From Zychaea mexicana (lineage: Eukaryota; Mucoromycota; Mucoromycetes; Mucorales; Lichtheimiaceae), in assembly GCF_025766255.1 (NCBI RefSeq), contig NW_026516666.1, positions 496,001-560,000 on the forward strand: 64,000 nt of DNA, in the 5' to 3' direction. The first letter of the stretch is position 1. Every line of letters begins with the position of its first letter. Made by a program: the position numbers and the translations under genes. This document shows positions 11,621-23,474 of the stretch, piece by piece. The notes below the pieces were generated by a model. That model worked only from the letters and a program-made list of their open reading frames with translations, made no database searches and was not told where the DNA came from.

Positions 11621-11929
11621 TAACGATCAATAATAAAAACTAAACATAATACTCATTCCAAATTTTAGCAGATTTTTGAAAAAGTGAAATGTACAGATGG
11701 ATGATAGAGTAGGCCTATTAGTAGATATATTTGAGGATGGCACCGCTTTTTTTACACGGAGGAGATGATATCATCTGCCGTTTGTTAGAAAGCTGATTAG
11801 TATCTCGTTTCAATCCATTATAACATGTCCGTTACAACTTACTATCAATCGGGTACCCACGAATGTTTGGAGACTTGTTGTGGCTGGAGAAAAGTGCTGT
11901 CGTGGAGGCTGGTATTGCTGCTGTAGCGT
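11621..11929. other. 3' flank of the seven-helix protein gene
   Basis: No complete gene. A consensus GTAAGT donor on the minus strand near 11852 lies just after an open frame that overlaps the upstream gene in another register. It could be a 3' UTR intron or the 5' part of the small gene at 11169-11620. Confidence 0.35.
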
Positions 11930-12823
11930 CTAAACCGGTTGCTTCTGCTTCTGGTCCTGTTGCTGAGTGTTTCCAATCTCACTATTATTATTATTATTGT
12001 TGTAGTTGTTGTTGTTGACTTCCCCAATGTTGCTGTCATTATACGAAGGCGCGGTTGACGAGAGTTTGAATTGGTACTGGACCTCGGTTCCTTTAACATG
12101 TGGCAACCAAAACCGTGGGAACGCCACCAGGACCAATATCAAAATAAACACTGCACAAAATTTGATCAGCCCAACTGTGACAATGGTCTGGGCAAGTTCG
12201 CGACCACCAAAGTACGCTAGGGAAAAGACAGCCAACAAGAACGATCCGAGCGTGTTACAAGCCAACAGGACCGCGAATGCCCAAAAAGGACGACCGTACA
12301 AGGGTCGGATGTCTTGTGTACCGCGATCGTACAGCCATAGTAAAAAGAACCCAAAGTATACCAAGACGGCAAAGTTCAAAAGGGTCAAGCCAGGATAAAC
12401 GTCGACAAGCACTCCCAAGATGACGCAAGCGGTTGTAATTAATACAATGCCGAGTAGATACCATCGACCTCTTTGAAGCGTCATTTGTGCGCCAAACAAA
12501 CCGGTTTCATTTTCGTCTCGCAGGCGTCGATAGGATACTTGGCCGAGAAGATCAATCATAATCCACCATGTGAACAGCGGTAATGCGTCGTCGAGATAAG
12601 TTGCTGATGCTTCAAGATCGTATCCAATTGCTGTAGTACTGTAATGTGCGGCAATCGGGAGAACCGACGCAATGATTATGACGAGTGCTGTAATGATGAT
12701 GTTTGGGTATACTCTTTGATGCGAATCGGATTTGAACCACATAATAGCTGCGCCTATTGTTGCTCCGCAAGCGAGAGCAATTAATGTGACATTAATCCCA
12801 AGTACGGTGCTTGTTGCGGGCAT
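11930..12823 (-). CDS. seven-helix integral membrane protein, function unknown (297 aa)
   Basis: An open frame from ATG 12823 (MPATSTVLGINVTLIALACG) to TAG 11930. I count seven or eight hydrophobic segments: about residues 8-29, 42-62, 82-98, 121-142, 147-164, 181-204 and 213-240. Charged loops include YRRLRDENETGLFG and YDRGTQDIRPLYG. The C-terminal 45 residues are hydrophilic and contain Asn runs (codon repeats near 11990-12015) and Gln. It is not one of the transporter families I can name, and no receptor motif such as DRY or NPxxY is seen. The frame extends upstream to 13027, but those residues are Cys-rich and not conserved-looking, so the inner ATG is chosen. Confidence 0.65.
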   Translation of the reverse strand: MPATSTVLGINVTLIALACGATIGAAIMWFKSDSHQRVYPNIIITALVIIIASVLPIAAHYSTTAIGYDLEASATYLDDALPLFTWWIMIDLLGQVSYRRLRDENETGLFGAQMTLQRGRWYLLGIVLITTACVILGVLVDVYPGLTLLNFAVLVYFGFFLLWLYDRGTQDIRPLYGRPFWAFAVLLACNTLGSFLLAVFSLAYFGGRELAQTIVTVGLIKFCAVFILILVLVAFPRFWLPHVKGTEVQYQFKLSSTAPSYNDSNIGEVNNNNYNNNNNNSEIGNTQQQDQKQKQPV

Positions 12824-13611
12824 TCGTATAGTCAGATAACAGTACGCGGTATCAACCAAAGATATAAATTGAAAAGAAGTTGAACAACCTGAACGTTCCA
12901 AAAAAAAATTCCATCTTTTTTTCATTGCTTCTTGCATGCAGTCGACGTTGGCTCGTGTAAGTGGACACAAGTAGCAAGGTGTAACGCTGAAAATAGCTGC
13001 GCACATGTAAAAGGGATGCGATAGCATTTCTCTATCTGCTCAAGCAGTAACTGTAGACGTTTTGTGTTACCATCACACGTACATATTGTAGTAAGTAACA
13101 TAACTGCATGGTACATAGTGGAACAATAAAAAGTTTTTTTTTCTTGCAGACAGTAGTGACACATTCTAGTTATACTGTACAAGAAGAGAAAATTACTGCT
13201 GAAAACCACACGCTCATGTCCACGCATTCTGAGAATGTGATGCTTCTTTTTTTTTGTGGAATGCACTGCATTGAGCAAGGTGGTATATTTAATCATAATA
13301 TGCTACCCCTGGTGCCGCCCTTTGTGCTTGCGCAACCATTGGTTATAATTTATCCGAAATAAAGCCTACTTCAGAAGACAGGCAGAACAAGAGTTTTCTC
13401 TATGGTGAGCCAAATTACACGGAACATACAGCAGGTAAAGTAAGAAATTCGTTTTTTCTTGTATATTGTATATGTGGTTTTCTGTTATACATATACATGT
13501 AGTAAGTAGTAACATTGTAATTTTAAAAACAAAATAAACTTCTACTATACTACTATACTATAATGTTTTTAGAATTCGTCATAGTTATTACCATTCAGCT
13601 CATTGATGATT
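12824..13611. other. intergenic, nothing recognised
   Basis: AT-rich. Short open frames on both strands have no coding composition. Confidence 0.45.
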
Positions 13612-15340
13612 CTAGCTTTCATCGCTGCAGTACATAGAGATGTTAAACACATCGAGCTGTGGGTCAATTTCAGCCGGAAAATATTGTGACGATACGCATG
13701 ACCGGATGATGAATGGTTGATACTGGAGCATACCCTGATCCAAGTGACGCATGAGTTTCGACGTCAGATAACGATGTTTGCTTAATTTGTGGGTGTTTTT
13801 TTTCAACACAGACATTGTTGGTTGGGGTTGATATCAAAAACGTCCTGTACCCGTATTGGACGACGCTGGACAGTGCCGATTATGTCATCAAGAAATGCGG
13901 TGATGGGTCTGCAGCTAGGCTCCATAATGTCCAATATATGCATTTGCAGAACGGTAGCAGTCGATAATTATGTTTTGGTAGAGGGATGAAAGGATAAGAA
14001 ATCAATTGTGTCACATACTCTTCGAAGCGTGGAAACCTTCTTAGTTATCCCCGTTGGTCGGAGAGCCCGAGAGAGTAACCCCCATGGCTGGGTCGCCGTG
14101 ACAGCCCATATCTTGGACGACAGCTAGTAACCACTTGTGTGCGAAGGAGTGGTGGGAATGATCTAGAGTGAATATAGGCTGACACCATCTCAATTGGAGG
14201 GCATATTGTTGTGCTGCTGGGTGGAGTATCGAAAGACCACCATGTTTACGTTTCGAGTTGGAATGAAACCTTTGGTCACATCCTACTAGTCAAGAAAGGT
14301 TGGCATTTCGAGCGGATTTTATCCAATATGTGCGCAGGTGCAGGGCAAGCTCGTACGACATACCAGAGTTCTGATAGTAACAATACATTCAAAATGGTAG
14401 CTCGTCCTCGTATAGACAGGGATCGTAATAAATGTAGCTAACACCCAGTATTAATTTTGCTGACGATCTTACCAGTATTGATCGCGCTGCCGTGGGTTGT
14501 GATAAAGGGGAAAGCCGAGACATATAAATGCATGGACATGCTGTTGGCATACCAGGAGAAAAAAATGTATCCAGCTAGATGTTGTTGCCATTGCGGCGAA
14601 TGCTGGCCGGAGAGCGATAGGGCGTGTGTTTTTTCGGTGTTGATCTTAGCATTAGAGGCCGCTGAGTAAATATAAAGTAGGCTCACTATGTGCTGTAGAT
14701 CTTGACAATAGTGTAGGAGTATGTAGCGAGCAATCATCCGCTATGTGAGGACTTTTAGAGTAAGCTGTTGGGTGGGACCTGCCACCTGCTGAGATGGGAT
14801 CTGATAGCCTGTTATCTGAGGGTGCTGTGAAACGCTTACTATTAGTGGTTAGAGGGATAATTTGAAGAGAACCGGTGAGATGGGGTCGCCTTGACGCACA
14901 CCACGGGTTTGTTGTATTAGTTCTGAGATGGCTCCATTAATATTGATGACGAGATTTTCAAGATATGGTTGGCAGACCCGGTCGTACGCCTTGGCCATGT
15001 CCAGAGCCAGTGCTATCCCGGGAGAGCGATTGTGTTGTGCATGTTCAATTGTTAGTCTGGCTGCAAGCCCATTGTTACCTATATAGCGACCATGTAGAGA
15101 CCCAGTTTGATATTCGTTGATGATTCGTTGACTGACTTCCACAACTTATGCATTGAGAAGCCTGGTGAGTATTTTGACATCCGTGTTTAGATACTGTAAG
15201 TCTCCAATTTGACAAGGAGGTCAAATCCCCTTGCTTCGGGAGGAGGCACAAACACGTTTCTGACCAAGACCGAGAAAATATGGCATGATGTAGGCGGCGT
15301 TGTAGACGTTGGTGATGAAATCGAAAAGTCGTCATAGTGG
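13612..15340 (-). mobile_element. degenerate LINE (non-LTR) retrotransposon, reverse transcriptase relic
   Basis: Fragments in shifting minus-strand frames line up in the order of a LINE reverse transcriptase. LPKQGDLTSLSNWR (about 15240) is the start of the RT core. IINEYQTGSLHGRYIGNNG and ALALDMAKAYDRV follow, then QTRGVRQGDPISPVLF (about 14890). A damaged catalytic box reads xADD (about 14740). ASNAKINTEKTHALSLSG (about 14640) and a thumb-like part (RATILNVLLLSELWYV then HGGLSILHPAAQQYALQLRW) lie at 14200-14400. An unnamed C-terminal part lies at 13612-13960. About 25 residues between the palm motifs are deleted and there are several frameshifts and stops. No poly-A tail or target-site duplication was found. 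The element is certainly inactive. Confidence 0.8.
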
Positions 15341-15969
15341 AAGAGGAGAGATAAGATGTTGTACGGGAGGCCTTCAGTGGCTAGGCTACTTTGTTTTAGG
15401 CATCTTATTTATAGAGACAAATCAAATGTCGTTTGAGATTAATAAGTTAATTTGTTTGGCTGATTCAGAAGATAGTTCATAGACATTAAATACAAATGTT
15501 TTACTTTCTTTTATAATATAAATATAAAGAAATATTTTATTATTAAATTGATATTTTCTATTTTCTCATATGGATATTTTATTTCTAATATTTTATTTCT
15601 ATTATAGGCCAATAATACCTCGTCAGAAGAACTAAAATGCAACAAAGATAACATCAATCTTCAGGTTATTGACATTCTCATAAATATGTAAGTTGGCATG
15701 AATTATTAGCTAATTACATTTTTCATATATACTACCTCACATTAATTCATTGATTGTTTTTATTATTTGTAGATGTTATACAGTGCTCCAAATGTGAGCA
15801 AATGGGGCTAAGAAAAAGGAGCTACTCAAGTTGATTGGACACATTGCTTAGTATCAATACATGATATATTGCTCCATGATACCGACTTGAGTATCAGAAT
15901 GTTTGTTATCAAATATAAATTGGGAAGGAATCATGGCGTCAAAAAGCTACTTATAAAACTAATATCTCC
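15341..15969. other. AT-rich spacer, possible single exon
   Basis: Very AT-rich at 15480-15610. A coding-looking plus-strand piece (SSEELKCNKDNINLQVIDIL, near 15620-15690) is followed by a GTAAGT donor and a TAG acceptor near 15770, but the joined frame meets a stop within about 13 codons. Treated as debris. Confidence 0.3.
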
Positions 15970-16352
15970 AAAAGAATCTCCACCGGCACGCCAGAGATCG
16001 CACTTCTGGTTGTATAATCACTGAATGGATCGCTCTGTTCACGGAACCACACCGGTAAATGCACAATTCATAATTTTCATTCATAGAGAGGCTGGTCTCG
16101 TTTTCTGCAGCAAGCTGCTCCTCGAAAAGCATTTATTATAAATAGTCAATTGATCAGCCCATGCTCAGGATAGTTACAAACACTTCTTCAAGAGAGTAGA
16201 AACGAAATCAATAAAATTTATTGTACACAAAGACAGAAGAAGACACGTTTTTTATCGTTGCTTGCAAATGACCGGCTTGTATATGAATCCTTCGTTCCTC
16301 AAAGGAGAGGTTGCTCTCCCTTGGTCTCCACAAGCCTCAGTTCCAAAGGAAC

Positions 16353-16620
16353 CTACACCTCCCAATAACAAATCACTACAAATAGAAGAAGATGGGTGAG
16401 AGTAGTTTGTCAAGGGGGGAATTACGTGTATACTTACTTTGTGAGTGCACAGCGGTAAAGAACTTTACGGCTTGTAGTGCGCTCACCTACACCTCCCAAT
16501 AACAAATCACTACAAATAGAAGAAGATGGGTGAGAGTAGTTTGTCAAGGGGGGAATTACGTGTATACTTACTTTGTGAGTGCACAGCGGTAAAGAACTTT
16601 ACGGCTTGTAGTGCGCTCAC
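16353..16620. repeat. 134-base tandem duplication with a hairpin (copy 1)
   Basis: Two head-to-tail 134-base units (16353-16486 and 16487-16620) read the same. Each ends in nested inverted repeats: an outer pair GTGAGTGCAC / GTGCGCTCAC (one mismatch) and an inner AGCGGTAAAG-AA-CTTTACGGCT stem. The same structure lies at 23857-24125 in copy 2. Confidence 0.9.
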
Positions 16621-18518
16621 GGATAGGGCTCGCTGCAATAGCGACTCGTGCACTGCGCCACAAAGATCCTAATGAAAATCGCAAATGTACGCCGAAAACA
16701 ATAACGAATACTGATTCTGCACGTACACCCACTCGGATCAAGTAGCAGAAGGCAACCCTTCAATAAAGAAGCTGAAAAGTGGTTTTTATTGGTATCGTTC
16801 AATGAAGTGGAAAAGGTGGAAAAGATCTTTCGACAGTGAGGAAGAAGAAAGAGAAAGGGAAATGCGCAGTCGAGTCCAGTTCTTTTGTAGGCGTCACAGT
16901 TTGACCTGTTTGACCATCCGATGTTGCACAAGGATCGCGAACAATGGATGACAATCTCTCAAGGGCCATGCTTCACACCGATAACACCTGCACATTGTAG
17001 ACGCTCCAGGCTCCATGCACACACTCGTCCCATCTCGCTACTTGGCGATCACGATGAGTTTCGTTCTTTTCTGTTCACTGAAGCTTGCCTCTTATCGGTG
17101 TACCATATGCATGAGGGGCAAGAGTCGAGTGGGAACATTTCCGAAAGTGTGAGTAACACCAAAAATCTCTTATGATTTCATGCATGAACGGTGCTTCGGA
17201 AAGTTTTTCCAGGGCACCAATTCAGATACCATGGAAATCGCTACAAGTTCACTCCAAGTAAGTCAAAATATGCCACAGCGGCCGATTCAAAGAAAGAAGT
17301 GGCAGTGACGGCCAAGGGGCACAGCCGCAACAACCAGGTTGTCGATGAACAGAAGGAGTAGAAAGGAGAGTAGGAGCAATGTGACGTTTAAAAGAAATTA
17401 TAGAGCGCGTCGTCACCTGACATTGCTCTTGTCGGCATGAGTTGTTCCTTACATCCACTACTCGAAATATGTAATTAGCAAGCATGACTTTAGCTTTTGT
17501 TTGAAATGTGAAGATAGCAGTCAGGGTATACAGGATGATTGGCAGCACATATGTAGGCAGTAGCACGGACGGCAAAAAAGTTTTATGTCTACTGTGACTC
17601 GTATTACGTCCTATGTTTAAGATCGTAACCTGATGTTTTTTGAAGCCTTCGAAAGCCTTGGAAAGCTTTCCAGAGCATTTAAAGATTTCAGAAAGCGAAC
17701 ATGAATTTCCGTCGTAAGGCTACCCATGAACGTGCGTCAGACCTACAACATCTGGTCTTTATCGTAGGCGGTCGAGTAGCTGTACTGTACCAGCCAATGT
17801 CCTTAACAAAGATGTCCTCGCTTTTCGCGCTCCATGAAACCCCTTCTTTGGTAAGGCTTATGAGTTTGCTTTACTGACAACCAATTGCTGTTGCTGCTGT
17901 TGTCGGCTGCGGAGACATTTTGGTATAATGAATGGTGTCGTAGCATTTTCCCGCCCGAGGAATCCCGGTATCCTTATACCACTCTACTACTGAGCGTTGA
18001 ATTTTGCAGTTGGTGGCATTCCATACGTAGTAGTGGTATTAAACGCGTCTCCTCGTTCATTTTTTGATTTATCCTGAGCGTCGTAAGATGTAAATCCAAT
18101 GTGGAAAGCACGGCAACAAGCCTTGTGCATCTTAGCCATGACATTCGGAATGATTTCTCGAGTAATGCATCTACTACTGGCCGCGACGAGGCCAAACCAA
18201 CGAATATACGCGATAATCCCTTGTATCCATCGGACACTCCAACGGTCTTCACCACCAATGAATGCTTTAGTCAGCACGTCACAACAGTTGGGAAGCGACT
18301 TTAGCGTCTAATAATCATATCCTGTGCCTGAGTCCCCATAGTTCTCGTGGGCCCATTCGCATGCCTGATGACTTAAGTTACTGAAAAACACACTCAAAAA
18401 CACACACACGGGTACGTAACAGCAGAAATACGGCGACGTATCTTTTGATTTTATACAGCGCAATACTGCCTTTTTTTTAAAAAAAAATATGCTTTTATTA
18501 ATCTACATACTGCTACTA

Positions 18519-18720
18519 CTACATACCGCTGCCACTGCCACTGCCACTGCCACTGCCACTGCCACTGCTGCTACTGCTGCTACTGCTGCTACTGCTACTG
18601 CTGCTGCCACTGCCACTGTCACTGCTACTACTGCTACTGCTGCTACTGCTGCTACTGCTACTGCTGCTGCCACTGCCACTGTCACTGCTGCTGCCACTGC
18701 TTCTGCCACTGCTGCTACGG
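18519..18720. repeat. imperfect CTG/CCA-rich microsatellite (copy 1)
   Basis: About 200 bases of CTGCCA and CTGCTA units. It makes artificial Ala-Thr and Ser-Gly frames on both strands; these are not genes. The same tract is at 26013-26214. Confidence 0.9.
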
Positions 18721-19973
18721 GTAGTCCTGGCTGAGACGACAAACTTTTGGACGCGGCCATCCCGGTTCATCGTTATGCTCGTCGACACTGTGCACGGGTA
18801 CTTTTTTGCATTCGAAATCTTGGTCACAATTTTCATGATTTTAAAGAAAAGAAAGAGAGAGAGAGAGAGAGAGAGAGGGAGGAGCAAAGTAGCAGAAATT
18901 ATTTCCATGCAGTGCTTTTATATCTTATCTGTTCGCTTGGGCAGCTGATCCAAAAAAGGAAAAAAAGAAAATTGACAGCGTCACTTGCCAGCCCAGGTGA
19001 TGCCATGTTACACCGACAAGCACACTCTGGACACGCCAAACTATGGGTCTGTCGTCTCCCGAGGCATTCGGAATGCAACCTCACTGACATTCCCCTTTGC
19101 AATGTGCACTCTCCAGGCTACACGTACACACTAGTCTCGTCTTTCTACAAGGCTCTCATCAAGTGTCTACTTAATTGACGCGCTTTTCTTTTACTCGACA
19201 CTGAGGTTACACAAGGTCTAGGCTATCGATAAGGGCGCATGACGGGGGCATTGTCTTTTGGAAAGCTATACCGGCGATCCGTGATTCCAAGTGGCAATCG
19301 GAACAATGCTTACAGAAGCCCCACTACGCTTTGTATTCTTCCGCGCGTTTGAAAGTACAGGCGCGTGTGACATCCAGGAGATTAGCAGACTCTCGCTGTC
19401 TATGTCCCTGCGTTTTTGTACTCTGGCGGTGCATCTGCATTGTCTCTAGGATGATCGTCCAAAAAGAACTCTTCATTCTTGTCGCTGTTGCGGCTGCTGC
19501 TGTTGACGCTACGGCCATCGTTCTGGTGGTGTTGTTGGTACATTGCTTATCTACAGGTCACCTTCGTTACGCGTCTGCTAGTGCTTGTCGTTACCTTTGT
19601 TGGTGACGTTCGTTCCCTAAAAGAGAAGTGGGAGTGAGAAACGAAGTGCTTTATGTGGACGAGGAGAAGAGACGGAAGAGAGTGGTTTTGATCGGGAAGC
19701 AATATAAATCAAGTCTCTCTTTTCTTGTTTAAATAGCACAGAGCAGCTCGCATTAAAACATCGATGCTCGACCGGGTTGCACGCAGTCTGTAAGGTCTCA
19801 TAATGCATGTGCACACACCAGGAACATCAAGATGGCCATCATAGAGGAAAGCGGATGTGCGTTTAGCGTCATTGATAGTGGCGTCTATGTATTAGTTTTC
19901 TCTCTGTCTCTCAACGACATATACCTACATTTTAATATTGTACAGCCAATTTAAATTTGAAATCCGCATTAAA

Positions 19974-21050
19974 ATACTATATTAGCTACCAAGGCCAGGC
20001 CCGCATATATTACTGCCACACATAGGGTTGCATTGCTAGCCATGAGCTGTTGGATCTATGATAATGTTTCCCACGAGAGTTACATTCATGCTAAGCGTCA
20101 TATGTAATTCCAGGTTGATCCTTTTACTGAGCCCCTTGGTGGGGTGATTTTCTATACTGTAAAACACCAAGTACCTCTGTATTCTACAACTACGTGGACG
20201 TCATCACTCCTTGCCTGCATTCGTTCACGTCAATCATGATGTTTTTCGACCCTCGCTCGGGAAACTGATGACTCTAATAAATGCACATATAGGTCAAACT
20301 CTTTATTTAAGATCCTCGACATTTGCAATACTTGTGGTAAACCACATTAATACACTGCTTAAGATATCAACAATAAGATATTCGGTTAAACATTATAGCA
20401 CACACGTATGAACACTACGGCATTCCGGCTAAACACTATTGAATAAAATCTCTTACTCGGATGATTCACCTTACGTGAACAGGACAATGAACCTATCAAC
20501 AGGTACCTCGGCCATTACATCAGCTAACGCCGGTTTCAAAGATGTGCCCGATTGACATAACGACTTCAGGAGAAGTTCTGATACGTCCTTGATCCATCCT
20601 CTATCACATAGTTTATCCATCAGTCGGATGAATTGATATCGCCGTCTTAATAGCTAGAATATAAAAGAGCTTTATCTTTTGTTGGAATAAAACATCATCT
20701 CAAAGATACTTAATCTTGTCCCTTATTATCTTTATTAAAGCTCTATCATCACAATACTCATATGCTCTCTCTTCTTTTTAGATGCAACGCTAAATAGCGG
20801 TACAACTACTATATTCTATTCAAAGATGTTCTTGATCCTAGGATGGAACGCCACTTCTCCAGTTTCCATGTCATGCCGTTGCATTGAGAGTATGCCGATC
20901 TTCGCGCACAGATAGACACTCACATAGAGGGAGAAAGGAAGGTATGAGAGAATTACAAAGAGCATCTCCACTAGACATTCATCTGTAACGCCTTTTTAAT
21001 TATTCAACAACCCCAAATCATCTAATCTCCTCTCTCAATGCGTTCACCCA
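19974..21050. other. spacer between repeat copies, no gene recognised
   Basis: AT-rich. The distal (3') part of the decayed P450 may extend into 20400-21050, but stops are too frequent to trace it. Confidence 0.35.
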
Positions 21051-21756
21051 TTCTGCTTGCCCATGACCACCTCAATTACTGCCTCCATGGCCATTCGGTT
21101 GATTCTTTACCGTAACAATTTCGGATTGAACTAGCCTTCTTCTTGCACTAGTGTGCTCGAGCCCTTGACTTCCACAACCACATCACGCATGACTCTGTTG
21201 ATGGCTCGTCGAAGGCGTCCCCAATTCGCCGAAAATTGAGCCGTAAACACCGTTTTGCCTTTTAGTCATTAATATCCACGAGTACACCTCTCTTTCTCTC
21301 TCACATTCTACACGGTCGTTTTCCAAAAAAAAAGAAAGAAAGTAAAAATAGAGATGTAATAATACCTTGATCACCCATCACTGTTTCGATCGCATCTATT
21401 GTGATAGAACGGGTCCAATTAGACTGTTCCAACTCCACCAAGGCCTTGCGCACCACGTCAGCATGGCTCAACACAATCACACGCTTTGGGATCAATTTAA
21501 CAGTATATATGCTAGTCTGTAATTTTTTCGACCAATCCGTCAGGGCGAGACAGCTATGAAAACGGAAAGCTTTATATCCTTTCCAGTAGAACGGCAAATT
21601 GGAAGGGCTCGGTGCCCATGGTGATTTGGATGTACCATTCTCGTTCTTGCCGTCCCATAAATAGACGTGTGCGATTTGGGTGATGAAAAAACCAACAGAC
21701 ACTCTACCTACAAATGTGACTATGGCCGATGTTACGGTGTCCCAGCTTATTGACAT
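21050..21756 (-). pseudogene. 5' remnant of a cytochrome P450 gene
   Basis: A first exon from ATG 21756 encodes an N-terminal membrane anchor (TSAIVTFVGRVSVGFFI), a Pro-rich hinge (SPWAPSPSNLP) and a P450-like beta region (KLIPKRVIVLSHADVVRKAL). It ends at a plausible donor near 21368 after VMGDQ. The next piece, near 21220-21255, has the helix-C signature WxxxR in SANWGRLRRAINRVM. In-frame stops appear soon after it (around 21120-21160). No I-helix, ExxR or heme-binding Cys motif is present in the 3.5 kb between the repeats, so the gene has lost its catalytic half. Confidence 0.6.
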
Positions 21757-23312
21757 AGTTAACTTGTATTATATATACTTAGAAGAAGACTTTATTATAT
21801 ATAAGTTGGAGAGCCAAAAAAAGGAATATCTAAGTGTGAAAGAGAAATAAAAAAAAGAAAGAATTCTTTATCGTATAATGGTATGTGAGTATACTTGATG
21901 TGCGGCATTTGTGTTGTTGTCCCAGAGAACACAAAAAAATATGCTTTTTCATGTAGTATTTGTACAAATATGTACTGTATAGACCAAACTGCCAAAATTG
22001 GGGTTTGGGAAAGCCCTTATCATTTTATTGACGAACTTGAATCAAGTGTACTTCCAATCCCAGCATCTTGAAATCTTCATTGCTGCCAACTTTGTCGATT
22101 TAAGCTATAGTGCACATCTCTTTTCTGCTCTTGTCGGCTGAAATTTGATATTATCATAGGAGCTAGTTTATTTTGCTTGCGGTCGTGCATATAGTCAAAC
22201 AATCTAAAAGGAACTAAGGACGACATTGAACGGGCTATGTGTCAGTGAAGGGTAGCTGATCCCAAGAAGGTGCTTAAAGTAGAAGTCGCTCAGTGATTGC
22301 AGTCAAAAGATTACGCACATGCGCTATTTAGCCAAGTCTATAAGCTTTAGAATATTAACAAATCAAAGTATATATACTCAAGATATACGAAAGAAAATCC
22401 AAGAGTGAACAGTTGTATATTTTAATTGCTGGAAGGCCACATAGAAACAATAAAAGTTGAAAACTCGAAAAAACAAGGCCAAAGCCAAGTGACCATGTTC
22501 TATCCTCAATGGGCTACGACGATGGCCAGGCCGCTACGTATCGACCAATTTCTGGATCAAAATGTGCCCTAAGATAGCCATTACCGGATAAGCATATTAC
22601 ACAAAGGATAGAATTAAGAAATATCTCTCCACAGAAGTAATTGTCCCTTAAGTTTATGAAATAATAGAGGACGTTGATAACGAGCCAATTCATTCACGAC
22701 GAATATACGCGAAAGTAAAAGCTTACGTTAAATCTTGCAGAAAATATGCGCAGTAAAATTGGCCTCAATGTGATATACTGTACGCTTCTAAATGTTAAAG
22801 TTGTTTGCAACGAAAGTTACTATGTGCAAAACAGGTGTACAATCTGTCAACGAAATGATGATCGTTATTAAATTGCTTCCACATTGAATCCTGTTTTCTT
22901 CTATCCAGTAAAGGGTATAAGCCTTACCATATATATTCATAACTATCTAGCCGTGTACGATTAATAGATTTGAAAGTTTTTAAGTAATATCTCGACAAAT
23001 AATGTTTCCAATCAGGTGTTGGTTTTAGGCGATAAATAAGCTTTCTGAAGTGCTTAGTTTCAGGAATAAGTACTAGCCGAGTTTTTACACCACCGTTTCG
23101 CAAGTAATTATAAAGGTCGAAAGCCAATTGATTATGTGTCGCGTATTTCGCACATACGCCTAACAGAGGCTGAGCAGATAGACCTACACTTCATCCTCCA
23201 TTATGATAATGGGCCATATTCACAAGTGGAATCTCCTAACTACATGTGTATAACAGTATAGCATAAATAGATCCAAAACAAAGCATAGGGTGGTAAACTT
23301 CGTATCACGTAC
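21757..23312. other. spacer, one unexplained coding-like fragment
   Basis: Mostly AT-rich with stops in all frames. A 67-residue minus-strand frame (22924-23127; RNGGVKTRLVLIPETKHFRK) has coding composition but no flanking exon or recognised family. Confidence 0.35.
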
Positions 23313-23416
23313 TCGCTTGACGGATATACCACGGAAAGTTGTAATCAAAGCAGATAGCAGCACCGACACGTCCGAACTCTGGCGTATCCATGATGATGAT
23401 GGATGGCGCCTTTTTA
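23313..23416 (-). pseudogene. single exon of a nitrilase-family (CN hydrolase) gene
   Basis: About 35 codons reading KKAPSIIIMDTPEFGRVGA and then AICFDYNFPWYIRQA. This matches the segment around the nucleophilic cysteine of carbon-nitrogen hydrolases (G-x-G-x-x-IC-x-D-x-x-F-P-x-x-x-R). It ends at a GTACGT donor. The Glu and Lys of the catalytic triad should lie in upstream exons, but 59 bases upstream the second 4-kb repeat begins, so the 5' part is absent. Downstream exons were not found. Broken gene. Confidence 0.55.
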
Positions 23417-23474
23417 AAGCTCTTTTACATTGAAACAGAATAAAGTTGGATGCACTGTGGTCAGCAAATTTTTA

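Larger units (their letters stand above)
15970..19973. repeat. 4.0-kb direct repeat, copy 1
   Basis: This 4004-base block is repeated almost perfectly at 23475-27467. Homology begins at AAAAGAATCTCCACCGG and stops at CCGCATTAAA. No terminal inverted repeats, long terminal repeats or matching target-site duplications are visible, so it reads as a segmental duplication or an element of unknown type. It holds a 134-base tandem duplication with a hairpin, an imperfect CTG/CCA microsatellite and a GA run. No long open frame exists. Coding-looking scraps occur on the minus strand, for example NSDKNEEFFLDDHPRDNADA (about 19400-19530) and VRWIQGIIAYIRWFGLVA (about 18180-18240), all broken by stops. 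Confidence 0.95.

Noticed and set aside
16353..16620. CRISPR-like array
   Set aside because: Only two adjoining 134-base units with no spacers, in a eukaryote.
18489..18908. Ala-Thr and Ser-Gly open frames on both strands (also at 25983-26402)
   Set aside because: They are translations of the CTG/CCA microsatellite, equally open in several frames, and carry no flanking coding signal.
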